From Aculops lycopersici (lineage: Eukaryota > Arthropoda > Arachnida > Trombidiformes > Eriophyidae), in NCBI GenBank assembly GCA_015350385.1, contig WNKI01000001.1, positions 9,355,118 to 9,419,117 of the forward strand: a stretch of DNA of 64,000 bases. Direction: 5' to 3'. A program made the position numbers and the translations under genes. The notes beneath the pieces are model-generated. The model saw only the letters and a list, made by a program, of their open reading frames with translations, did no database searches and was not told the DNA's origin. Positions 13,801 to 22,800 of the stretch are shown in pieces. Position 1 is the stretch's first letter. Every line of letters begins with the position of its first letter.

Positions 13801-16800
13801 CTACCAAAGTGGCGGCAAACTCCGTCGTCCAGTCAACATACCGCTCGATGTTTTTGTCGAGGAGATTAAGTTTTACGAATTGGGCGAGGCAACGTTGCTC
13901 AAGTTTAGGGAGGACGAGGGATTTATTAAGGAGGCGGAGAAGCCAATGCCCGAGAATGAGACTCAACGAAACATTTGGCTTCTCTTTGAGTATCCGGAAT
14001 CGTCGCAAGGTAGGTGTTGATTTTCTATTTACTCACTCACCTGCTACACCGACTCGACTGCCACACTAAACTATTCGCCTGATTCGGCGAGTTGAGGAAA
14101 AGAAAGATTACGGGCAGAGAGACTAACCCTGATTTACAAATCTAAATCTAAATTTAACTCGGATTCGAATTCGAATCCGAATCCAATACAAACCTTCAAC
14201 GCCCCAATTTAGGCGCCAGAATTGTGGCCATCATCTCAGTGGTTGTGATCCTCCTCTCCATTGTTATCTTTTGCCTGGAAACTTTACCTGAATTCAAACA
14301 CTACACCATCTACTATGGCCAATCAAATTCCACGCGCATCGTCGAGGACGAGGTGCCCACATTATCCGAACCCTTTTTCCTCATAGAGACCACATGCATT
14401 GTTAGTATAAATTGATACCTTCTTAGATAGAATGCTCGATTTCTATGTTAAAAGAAATATATCCACTAACTCAAATCTACGAAACAAAACAGATTTGGTT
14501 CTCCCTCGAGCTCATAGTTAGATTTGGCGCTTGTCCAAGCAAAATTGCCTTCCTAAAAGACATCATGAACATTATAGACTTTGTTGCAATCGTTCCATAC
14601 GTAAGTAGAGCTTTTATTTCTCCGATTCAACCTCAACTTCCGCTCGAGTTAATCTGAGACGTTCGCTTGATATTGAGTCGCTGTTGCCACGCCATTGACG
14701 TCTCTGGCGGATCACGTAATGCTCAAGTAAATCCAAAATATATATATATATATACTAACTCTCGACGATTCCATTCTAAAATTGAATCCTGAAATTGGAT
14801 TCCAAAACGACCGCCGACCAAAAAAATAAAGTTCATCACATTGGCCACTATAATTGCGGATAAACGAGAGGAGGAGCTCAAAATGCGCCTGACTGGCTCC
14901 CAATTATTAGCCCATCAACAGCAACAGCAGCAACAGCATCAAGCGCAAATTCTACAACAACAACTCCAATTGCAACAACAACCCTCGCCCCAAATACCCT
15001 TCTTGCCTTCGGCTAACTCGGCGAGCCAGCCGCAAGCGCTTGTTCTAACCACAGCCTCTGCCTCGAACTTCAACTCGCCTTTGAACAATTATGCAAACTA
15101 TCAGCAGTACGGCCAGCAGCCATTCAATCCCATGGACCCACTCGCTTCGGCTCGAATGGCCGGAAGTGCTCAATCAAATCAAGCAATGTCCTTGGCAATC
15201 CTCAGGGTGATTCGTTTGGTCCGAGTGTTTAGAATTTTCAAACTATCGCGCCACTCAAAGGGGTTGCAAATTTTGGGTCGCACCCTGCGCGCCTCAATGC
15301 GCGAACTCGGCCTCCTAATCTTCTTCCTCTTCATTGGAGTCATTCTCTTCTCCTCGGCAGTCTACTACGCCGAGGCGGATAGCGAAAAGTCCAACTTTAA
15401 ATCTATACCCGATGCCTTCTGGTGGGCAGTGGTCACAATGACCACTGTTGGCTATGGCGACATGCGACCTGTCGGAGTTTGGGGCAAGATAGTTGGCTCA
15501 CTGTGTGCCATTGCCGGTGTGCTAACCATCGCGCTACCTGTTCCAGTTATCGTCTCAAACTTCTCCTACTTCTATCGGCGCGAAAATGAAAACGATGACA
15601 TGGGAATGGGCGAGAATCAGCACGTCACTTCGTGTCCGTTTTTGTCCACTCCTTGTCCTCCGAGCATGGATTTGAGCTGCCAGCTACGAGACGGCGACCA
15701 TGGCAAGGATAACAACACAATCACCTCAACTTCCGGTGACGGCGGCGGCTCAGGCCGGTCGAGTCCGCGGGGCGAGAAGTCAGGCGGCGGCGACTATGGT
15801 AAGCGCACGAAACATAACTCACATGACCAGTCTAATGAGGACGATTCGAATGCAAAGCAAGAGGAAACGAGCGGTACGAAGGGATTGAGGAAACGGAAAC
15901 TCTCGTCTGTAACTGGAACTGGCCTTAAGCCAGCAAACACTGTCGACTCTAACGGCGATACTCACAATCAAGCTCGAGCTGGGAACTCAAAAAGTAACAA
16001 TCATGAAACAAGTGGCATCAAATCAAAGTCTAATGAGACGACCACATCGGCAACTGCTCAAAAGGATCAAGATGCGAGCTCAAATTTGCTCGGCGGCAGC
16101 AAGACCGCGACGCCCCTAGGTGCCGAGAGACTGAATGCTTCCCGTAAGTCAATTGCAGGCGGAAGCAACGGACTTGGCAGCTCGACGGGCGGCTCGCGGC
16201 GGCCGAGCAAGCGAAGTTCGATCGCAACGAGCATCAGGGAGGAGCAAGGTGCTCACTTAGAGGATCCATGGACTTTGCCGCCCGAGTTTGATACCTTAAC
16301 AAATGGGCAGCAACAGCAGCAACAACAACAACAATCTTCCTCTAGCAGACACCATAGTCCTCAGCGATATCCGCAAAGTAGTTCCCAGTCGCAACAACAA
16401 CAGCAACAGCAGCAACCCAGATCCCATCGGTCGGTCTCGTCGGTGGGCCTGACGTCGTTGCCTCTTTACCCGGTTCCCGTTCAAGCTAGAAAATTTTCAA
16501 ACTACCTGTTGATAAACCCAAAGGCATATCCAAAACAGCAGCCACCTGAGCTGGCAAATCTATTTAGTGTTACCGGACCGCCGCCCCAATTTCAACCACC
16601 GCCAATAGTCTCTTCAATGGACCGCCTTTCTCCTGTTGGTGGAGCCAGTTCAAAGCTCAGGGTTCAATCGAAAGTTGGCACCACCGCTGTCACCACCACG
16701 AGAGTCGAGGGAGGAGCCGAGGGAGCTACAGGTGGCACTGATCCTCGGCCAACGTCCGTCACGGTGACTTTGCCTTCGCCAACTGCATCAAAGTCTAGCG

Positions 16801-18635
16801 ACAAGCCGTTTGGTGGTTCTGAGGAAGATTTAGCCGAGCAGCAGCACCAGGTGGCCGGAAGGAGTCCGGCAAAGGGCGCAAATGGAGGAGGCGGGGGCAA
16901 TAAACGTGTTGCCGTTGCTCAGGCACCAATGCAGCTGTCGCCCGACGATCGTGCCATGCTTGCCTACTCGCGTTACTCCCTGCCCCACCTGTTGACGCCC
17001 AACGTGGCCTTGCGCCAAATCCCGGGCGCCAGTCAGACCGGAAGTGGCGGAAACTCCGGAAGCCAGCCACAGACAACAAGTGGCGACAACTCGGCTACAA
17101 GCAAGTCAAACTCAAACCTGTCAATAGAGCAGCAGCAGCAACCGCAGCAGATGCCGCCCCCTTTTGTCCCTTACTTTGGTTATCCCTATGCGGCGCCCTA
17201 CGCGCCCTTCGAGTTCCATCCAAGTGGCGGCCACCAGATAACGCAACAGCACCCTCATCACCCCGCTTTCTTTCAGCCAGTACCCATGCCGCAACAACAA
17301 CAACAGCAACAACAGCAAACAGGTGGCCATGGCACATCGTCAGAATCAGCTTCCGCTCAACAGCAGCAACACCAACTCCAAAAACAATTTCCCGCATACT
17401 ATCCGGCACCCGCGATGAGCCAGCAGCAAATACGCTACTTCAGCCAGCACCCCTACTTCCAGCGGAACCCCTTCTTTGCCACACCTACCTATGTTGCAGC
17501 AGGAACGGGCCGCCGAATGTCCCAGCAACGGCCTACTGTGGGCGACATTGAGGATGGAATACTGCAAGCATCGCCGCGGACTCAACACCAGCAACAACCA
17601 GGTAAGATTATCGCTGGTGCTGCTAACGACCTTGAAAAGTTTGACCTAGACGACCAAGGGGCGAGACAACTCAAGCTGACCGAACCCTCTATTTTAATCC
17701 AACAAACACAAACACAACCACAACAAACTTTAGCCAACCAACACCCGAAACCCTCGGCCACGGCTGATACGGGAGCCAGCTCCATGATTGCCTTTGTTGG
17801 AGGCTTGCAGGAACAGCCGCGGCGCCACTCGGACATCATAACCTCGACCAGCAAGATCATTCCAGGTGAGGAGGCCACTGAGGTGGCGGCTGCGTCTGAG
17901 TTAGCAGCTGAAGTTGCACTTACCAAGACTGAGACGACTGACGATCAACAAACGATCATCGTGAAATTGCCTGAGTTGCAACAATAAACTTTAATTTTTG
18001 CCACGCGAGACTTTCAACTTCCGCTTCATCACCTTATTGTTTGCAGGTCTACCAGCCGGTCGACCAGCCCGACCACAAATGCCTATTCTACTCCTTGCAC
18101 TAACCTGTACCACTTGCACAAATCCACTTAACCTGTGATCTAAACCAACCAACCAGAGGAGACTTCATATGACTACCTGAATTTGCCCACCTCGCAAAAG
18201 ACGGCCAATCAGAGGCACTGGAGTTTGGTGGGCGGCCAGCCGAAGGCCACGAGTCACGGAGACATTGGAATGCTGCAAAAGTATCTGACCCAAGTGAATA
18301 GCAACCTGCACTCCTCACAACCTCAATGTGCTCCGATCCCTTGCAGTGGCGGCGCCTCAGAATCGAGAAGAACTTCTCTGACGAAACCGGTGGTTCTGGC
18401 GGCCACCTCAGCTGCTATTGCACAGCCCACACCTGCATCGAGTGAGAAAATCGGAGCAAAGGAAAAGATTTATGACTCGCCTTGCGTGACCTCAAGCTCG
18501 CCAGCTATTAGAGGGACAAGTTCCACAGTGACCACGATCCCAACTGCCGCAACTTCAGCGAAGCAAAAGCCAAGAACCGAGACAGTTACTGTGGAGATAC
18601 CCACTGCAACAAGTGGCCCACGAGACGGGAATTAG
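1660..18635 (+). CDS. Sh: Shaker-type (Kv1) voltage-gated potassium channel, multi-exon gene
   Basis: This gene encodes the pore-forming alpha subunit of a tetrameric delayed-rectifier or A-type K+ channel of the plasma membrane. I assemble it as exons 1660-1832, 11372-12265, 13729-14009, 14213-14400, 14493-14600 and 14832 onward; every junction is GT-AG and in phase. The domains run in order: variable N-terminus, long His-rich linker, T1 tetramerisation domain (about residues 317-440), S1, S2, S3, S4 with the RVIRLVRVFRIFK charge ladder, pore signature TVGYGD, and S6 with the PVPVIV gate. The common exon starts with SLPK, the same place where Drosophila Shaker isoforms converge. Reading through to the stop at 17987 gives 1599 residues. 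Splicing 17601 or 17865 to 18157 gives 1630 or 1718. Oddities are the Gln-rich S3-S4 insert, Arg at the outer pore mouth and a C-terminal tail of more than 750 low-complexity residues. The family call is certain from the T1 and pore sequences; the exact isoform set is inferred. Confidence 0.96.
2933..3249 (+). CDS. Weak candidate alternative first exon of Shaker
   Basis: ATG at 2933 opens 105 codons plus two bases up to CAG|GTGAGC at 3250, again phase 2 and compatible with the acceptor before 11372. The head MCCRRQMLICLLACPSLGL is Cys-rich and hydrophobic, and a basic stretch follows. The composition is not convincingly protein-like, and one in three random ORFs would match the phase, so this may be chance. 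Confidence 0.15.
6837..6988 (+). CDS. Sh: Candidate alternative first exon of Shaker (MSSSRVFCAK type)
   Basis: ATG at 6837 opens 50 codons plus AA and ends at a strong donor, GTAAGT, at 6989. The phase matches the common exon at 11372 (joint codon AAA, Lys). The peptide begins MSSSRVFCAKIVSVPKPSG and continues with many Lys, Arg and His. A short uncharged head with one Cys near position 8 and then a basic stretch is typical of redox-sensitive inactivation peptides such as those of Kv3.4 and Kv-beta1. The ORF, phase and donor are seen directly; transcription is not shown. Confidence 0.45.
11372..12265 (+). CDS. Sh: Shaker common exon: SLPK start, His-rich linker, start of T1 domain
   Basis: The acceptor CATTCTCAG precedes ATCACTACC (SLP after the shared codon). 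The exon encodes about 298 residues. The first 260 are low-complexity: an Ala run, several His/Ser/Gly blocks (for instance HHHHHRH and later HHHHRQR) and a Ser run. The last ~40 start T1, with CIINVGGLKFE and LNQFPDSLLGDP. The donor is CAG|GTGAG at 12266. The frame also runs back to an ATG at 11310 that would add 21 very hydrophobic residues; I read that stretch as the intron's polypyrimidine tract, not protein. Confidence 0.88.
12266..13728 (+). other. Shaker intron with (GAC)8 repeat
   Basis: This non-coding intron runs between GTGAG at 12266 and AAAACAG at 13728. It contains (GAC)8 at 12930-12953. An ACCG/AACG tetranucleotide run lies at 13671-13702, just ahead of the acceptor. I see no other feature. 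Confidence 0.7.
12930..12953. repeat. (GAC)8 microsatellite
   Basis: Eight exact GAC units inside a Shaker intron. Confidence 0.95.
13729..14009 (+). CDS. Sh: Shaker exon: rest of T1 domain
   Basis: It begins by completing the Arg of the RIR-YFDP joint and encodes YFDPVKNEYFFDRNR, then YYYQSGGKLRRPVN, PLDVFVEEIKFYELG and FREDEGFIKE, ending at FEYPESSQ. These are near-identical to the Drosophila Shaker T1 domain and T1-S1 linker. The donor GTAGGT is at 14010. No insertions interrupt this domain, in contrast to the regions flanking the membrane core. Confidence 0.95.
14159..14180. repeat. 22-bp perfect palindrome in a Shaker intron
   Basis: The half-site TCGGATTCGAA is followed directly by its reverse complement, with no spacer. 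It lies 33 bases before the exon at 14213. Confidence 0.85.
14213..14400 (+). CDS. Sh: Shaker exon: S1 and S1-S2 loop
   Basis: The exon follows acceptor AATTTAG and encodes ARIVAIISVVVILLSIVIF (S1), CLETLPEFKHY, and an extracellular loop with one N-glycosylation sequon (NST) and the conserved FFLIET entry to S2. The donor is GTTAGT at 14401. Loop length is ordinary for the family. Confidence 0.94.
14493..14600 (+). CDS. Sh: Shaker exon: S2-S3
   Basis: This 108-base exon encodes IWFSLELIVRFGACPSK, then FLKDIMNIIDFVAIVPY. It covers most of S2 with its conserved Glu and Arg, the S2-S3 turn and S3 with the conserved Asp that pairs with S4 charges. Acceptor AAAACAG and donor TAC|GTAAGT are clear, and the exon is in phase 0 at both ends. 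Confidence 0.94.
14738..14754. repeat. (AT)n microsatellite in a Shaker intron
   Basis: A short AT run in the intron that precedes the S3-S4 linker exon. Confidence 0.9.
14832..17987 (+). CDS. Sh: Shaker exon: S3-S4 linker insert, S4, pore, S6, giant C-terminal tail
   Basis: The exon starts FITLATIIADKREEE. A linker of about 109 residues follows, Gln-rich at first and Ser/Asn/Pro-rich later, before SNQAMSLAILRVIR (S4). The pore reads TMTTVGYGDMRPVGVWGK and S6 reads ALPVPVIVSNFSYFY. The tail of more than 750 residues is dominated by Ser, Gly and Gln with several polyQ runs, and has no domain I recognise. If read through, it ends at TAA 17985-17987 after LPELQQ. Two internal donors, at 17602 (GTAAGA) and 17866 (GTGAGG), leave the same one-base phase. 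Confidence 0.93.
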   Translation, partial: FITLATIIADKREEELKMRLTGSQLLAHQQQQQQQHQAQILQQQLQLQQQPSPQIPFLPSANSASQPQALVLTTASASNFNSPLNNYANYQQYGQQPFNPMDPLASARMAGSAQSNQAMSLAILRVIRLVRVFRIFKLSRHSKGLQILGRTLRASMRELGLLIFFLFIGVILFSSAVYYAEADSEKSNFKSIPDAFWWAVVTMTTVGYGDMRPVGVWGKIVGSLCAIAGVLTIALPVPVIVSNFSYFYRRENENDDMGMGENQHVTSCPFLSTPCPPSMDLSCQLRDGDHGKDNNTITSTSGDGGGSGRSSPRGEKSGGGDYGKRTKHNSHDQSNEDDSNAKQEETSGTKGLRKRKLSSVTGTGLKPANTVDSNGDTHNQARAGNSKSNNHETSGIKSKSNETTTSATAQKDQDASSNLLGGSKTATPLGAERLNASRKSIAGGSNGLGSSTGGSRRPSKRSSIATSIREEQGAHLEDPWTLPPEFDTLTNGQQQQQQQQQSSSSRHHSPQRYPQSSSQSQQQQQQQQPRSHRSVSSVGLTSLPLYPVPVQARKFSNYLLINPKAYPKQQPPELANLFSVTGPPPQFQPPPIVSSMDRLSPVGGASSKLRVQSKVGTTAVTTTRVEGGAEGATGGTDPRPTSVTVTLPSPTASKSSDKPFGGSEEDLAEQQHQVAGRSPAKGANGGGGGNKRVAVAQAPMQLSPDDRAMLAYSRYSLPHLLTPNVALRQIPGASQTGSGGNSGSQPQTTSGDNSATSKSNSNLSIEQQQQPQQMPPPFVPYFGYPYAAPYAPFEFHPSGGHQITQQHPHHPAFFQPVPMPQQQQQQQQQTGGHGTSSESASAQQQQHQLQKQFPAYYPAPAMSQQQIRYFSQHPYFQRNPFFATPTYVAAGTGRRMSQQRPTVGDIEDGILQASPRTQHQQQPGKIIAGAANDLEKFDLDDQGARQLKLTEPSILIQQTQTQPQQTLANQHPKPSATADTGASSMIAFVGGLQEQPRRHSDIITSTSKIIPGEEATEVAAASELAAEVALTKTETTDDQQTIIVKLPELQQ
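18047..18138 (+). CDS. Possible alternative Shaker C-terminal exon (short)
   Basis: A pyrimidine-rich stretch ending TTTGCAG at 18046 makes a better acceptor than the one at 18156. Joined to either donor (17601 or 17865), the frame reads a Gly codon and about 29 codons to TGA at 18136-18138. The peptide (LPAGRPARPQMPILLLALTC and on) is unremarkable. It could equally be unused. Confidence 0.25.
18157..18635 (+). CDS. Sh: Alternative Shaker C-terminal exon
   Basis: After CCAACCAG at 18156 the frame opens with EETSYDYLNLPTSQ and runs about 160 residues to a stop at 18633-18635. Both upstream donors (17601, 17865) join it in phase, which supports real splicing. The residues are Ser/Thr/Ala-rich, in keeping with the preceding tail. 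No PDZ-binding ETDV end like that of Drosophila Shaker is present; the end is GPRDGN. The acceptor is weak in pyrimidines, so usage is uncertain. Confidence 0.55.
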
Positions 18636-18681
18636 TTAGGTCCATTTACAGACCTAGCGACCTCATTGTTGATGATCAACT

Positions 18682-18687
18682 AATAAA
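18682..18687 (+). terminator. Poly(A) signal AATAAA of Shaker
   Basis: AATAAA lies 47 bases past the stop of the last Shaker frame, a normal spacing for a 3' UTR. Confidence 0.6.
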
Positions 18688-18699
18688 AGTTCAAATTCT

Positions 18700-19812
18700 T
18701 TGTTGCAGCCCGATTAGTTTATCGTAGACGATTGATTTGCGGGTGTAATTTTGTTAAAATAATGAAAATTTAGGTGATTACATCCATTTAGGCAATTTTC
18801 GGGCCTTTGAGAAGTTGTGGGCATATTTTCATGCCCTTTCGACATAACAAATCGGTTGAGGGTTCACGATGTTAGCTGCACACCTTCGCAGAAGTGTTCC
18901 AATTTCGGCACTTACTGCGTATCTAGATCACTCCCAAGACCCCCGACCACCTAGCGACCTTAACCGAAAAGAAGCTTGATCGAGAATGCTAGCGCGGTAC
19001 AATGCAGCAGGGATCAAATCTACAAATTGCACTGGACATAGCAAAGAAAACCGTTTTTAGGTGACACCTTTATTCCAAAAAATATACACCATTGCATACA
19101 ATTAAGGCCACCGGATGCTCGGAATCTTGTTTCTGAGTCGATTGCAGTGTTTATTTTTTGTCTAGCCATCATAACTTTGGAATTAGAGGTGACTTTTAAA
19201 AGCGGTTTCTTTCGGTATGTTCAGCTCGACTTGATGGATCGATCTTGTCCACATTGCACAGCGTCAACATTCTTGAACGACGTCCATTCAGATTCAGGTC
19301 GTTAGGTCCTGAATCGGTGTTGAGGGTCCTGAGGACAACCTAGATAAGCAATGGGTGTCGAAATTGGAAGAATTACGCGCTGATAGGCTGCTAACACCGG
19401 GAACCCTCAATCGAGTCGATGGGGTTTAGAGTTTCAGAAACACAGCCACACTCTCTAAAAGGCCCCAAAATCATTAATATGTGTATAATTTTGTAACCGA
19501 TCCAGACCTTGCACGCAGTTCACTCTGAAAGGACAAGTGCATAACGTTCCATTCAAAATGCACTCGAATCACCGGAAAAGAATGACAATATCACGCGCCT
19601 GAGGGTTCCAAAATCCTCAGCCTTCTCTGAGATTCAGCTCGATTCCAAGCTTCTGGAAGCATGAAATTTGGATACAATCCACCGTCACAACTGAGTACCC
19701 TAGGGACCGGGATTCGTTTCAAAACTAAGTAGAAATTGTCTCTAAGAGAACCTCAAGGGCAAATTTGAGTTGCAATGATAACTTAGCTTAATTAATTTAT
19801 CACACTAACAAG
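18700..19812. other. Intergenic region between Shaker and the C3-like gene
   Basis: About 1.1 kb lies between two convergent genes. I see no ORF of note and no RNA gene. One copy of ACCTAGCGAC lies at 18949. Confidence 0.6.
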
Positions 19813-19818
19813 TTTATT
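19813..19818 (-). terminator. Poly(A) signal AATAAA of the C3-like gene
   Basis: TTTATT on the + strand is AATAAA on the minus strand, 27-32 bases past the TAG stop at 19845-19847. Confidence 0.65.
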
Positions 19819-19844
19819 ATATTTTCTCAGTGACTTTAAGTGGT

Positions 19845-22800
19845 CTACGAGGGGCAAGTCCAACCCCAACGCTTGGAGCGCTGATCTACGGCCATAGTTA
19901 GAGTGTAGATCGCGCTCCGAGGTTCCTCCTTGTACTGATACTGGAGGTCGTGCAGGATTGAGTCGCGATCCAGTTGCATTGTGTATGAGTATTGGAGTTG
20001 GTGAGCATCGTCGAAGGTGGTTGTCAGAGGCTGAGCAGCGAGAGTGGCCAGCATCTGTTGTTGGCTTGAGCTCGGCTCCGAGTCGAGTCCACTTATTATG
20101 GTTGGCTTTGCTCGTGGATATGCAGGAGGCAAGGACGGCGAGGCAACAGTTGGAGTCGCTGGGTTTGCCCTTTGCGTTGTGCTGAAGTATCGCTTCTCCA
20201 GCTTGTTGAGTTTTCCAAACAGAATCATCAGGTCGCCGCCTTGGCGAGCTTGATTCGGATGGGCCAAGTGGAGTAGAAGAGGATCGTTTTTAATGCAACT
20301 CGAGTCGACAGTTAAACTCAACTGGTGGAGCAGTGTACTCTCCTGTCCCAAATCGAGGGGATCCAATGATGCCGCTGCCGTCGCGACCACCTGCGAGCTG
20401 TCCAATGGATAGGGTTGCTTGGGTTTCTGAACATAATTTCCAGCTATTAACTTTTGTCTTCGCTGTAGATCCATAATTTTCGTCAAATTGCCCTTTAAAT
20501 CCGACTGAACCTTCACCTGAAGCTTGAACAATTTGCCAACCTCAAAGTGGCGCAACTTTTCCATCTTGACCAACGAAACGAAATCAAATCTATCGGAGCA
20601 GATCAAATCTTGGAAATGCTGGTGGGCACTTGTTGCATTAACCGAGTAGATTTCGCTCATGTCCATCAGTTTACCTGTCGCCGGACATAGCGACTTATTG
20701 GCGCATTGGCACACCTGGCCGGAGGAGTCGCATTTAGTTTCAAGTAGATTCAGCTGCCTACTTGGCGTGTAAAAATTTGAACAAGCGTGAAGGGGCGAGT
20801 AGTACTCGTAGGCTCGAACGTAACCAGATTGTAGGTTATTAACGAGGGTCTCTCGGATAAGTCTGAATTGGAGACACTGGGGCGTGCCGCTTGGAATGTA
20901 GTGTAAGTAGAAGAGAACCAGCGATTTGTCGGCCGAAATTTCATACTTCATTATGGCAGTATTGGTATCCTTTACAACTTCATTTAAATCCGCTTCGTTT
21001 GGCCTAAAGCCACTGAGGATTCCCACCTCAACCACAGCCATCTCGGAGTCCCGCGTTGCAATATGGTTGACGCAGACACCCAAAAGCAAGATCAACTTGC
21101 TGTTCGGGTTATTCAAAACCGAGGCTGTATAGTCGGGTTGTTGTTGTTGTTGTTGTTGCTGCTGCTGCTGCTGCTGCAAGATTGTCATATTTGATGTGCT
21201 ATTGTTTGAGTTCAGCTCCAATACTGAGCTCAGATTGTTGAACTTGGCATTCATTGGAATTCCAGTTGGCTGCAGAATCATAGGAACCATGCCAGCCATC
21301 TGGCCACTTCCACCACCTGTTGAGCGGCGTGAGGTGTTGGTCTTTGGTTTCATGGGTCCATCGTTGAGCATCACACCGTCGCGCTTGATGTGAGGCGAAA
21401 TCATTGAGCTAGTGCTCGTGTATGGTTTTGGCGAGGTTGATACAAAGAAAGAGCTAATCTTCGACATGAATCGCGAGGACCACGAAGGTGCCGCTGTTGT
21501 CGTCGGGGTGTCGCCAACTTCCGCTTGGCGCCTCCACCTGAGCGTCGGCTCTCTCGTTGGCTGCATCGATCCCATTGGTGGTTGTCTCGGAATCTTGTGA
21601 GGGTGTGGCGATGAGTCTCGAGTAGATCTCTCGATGGACTGGTCGCCAGCCAGCACCTGGTTGGTCTTGAGCAAGTTCAAGTCGTTCAACGTTGGTCTCT
21701 TGAACATCTTGAAGTAGTCGTCATCAATCTCATCCGACTGCTTGTTGGTTGATTTGCCATCGTTATGTTTGTCATCCAAATGACCATCATCATTATGGTT
21801 GGAGCTAACAAGTGAGTCCTTGTTGTTGATGCTATCATCATGGAGATTGACTGTGGTTACCGGAAGCTGTTGGTCCGACTTGCTCGGCTTGGGCGGCTGC
21901 CACTCGGCAATGTTTGTTTCAATGTTAATTCGGCACATGGCATCCTCCTCGTGGTAAACATTGTATTTGACCTTCACTGACATGGTCCCGATTCCATTAC
22001 CCGAGGTTAAAATGTCGAGAGTGTCGCCACTAACTGGATCCACGTCCGAAGCCTCGAGCCTGAAAGATTGCAGCACCTGAGCATTGTCTTTGCCAAACTC
22101 AATTGACCTTCTGGTTCTATTGTTCACGGTCACGTTGCACATCAAACTTGGCGCTTTATTTTGAAAAGATGGAAACCAAACGTTCCCATTGGGCGCCGAC
22201 TGAGCTTGAGCCAACTTGCTGAGAGCCTCCAATGCAACAACGGTATCCTGGGTGCTCTCAAAGGCTCCCGTTGAGGTGCGTTTGGCTGACAACCAGTTTG
22301 CAATGGCTATTGCGTCACTTCCGGGCACCCAGGCCGAGCGCTCGCCGTGCACAGTATTCGGACTGGCGCCGCCGCTTCCGCCACTCGTAGAGCCGAGGCT
22401 TCCACTAGAGTCCATGGTTGGGGCTAGCTCAATTAGGGCTTGCAAAGTGTAAGCTGCTGTCTCAATGGGATAGTCGCCTCGCCAGTATAACCAATTCTTC
22501 GATTGCACCTGTTCAACTTTAAGCCTAAGATCGTTTAGGGTGCTAACCGCTTCGTGGGGCCGAGAGAAACTTAGCGCGTAAGCGGTGAGCGCCATCACAT
22601 AGGGATTATTCTCCTTAGTAGCCTTGTACCTGGCCAACATTAGCGCTTGCTCTGCCTTTTGAGTGGCCAGCTTGAGTCTAACAACTCCATTGGTGGCCGG
22701 CCGATTTCCTCCATTGCTGCTATTCGAATCCACTACCTCGGGACGCATGTGATGATAGTGATTGTTGTTATTTTCATTTCCATTTGTAACTTCAACCTCC

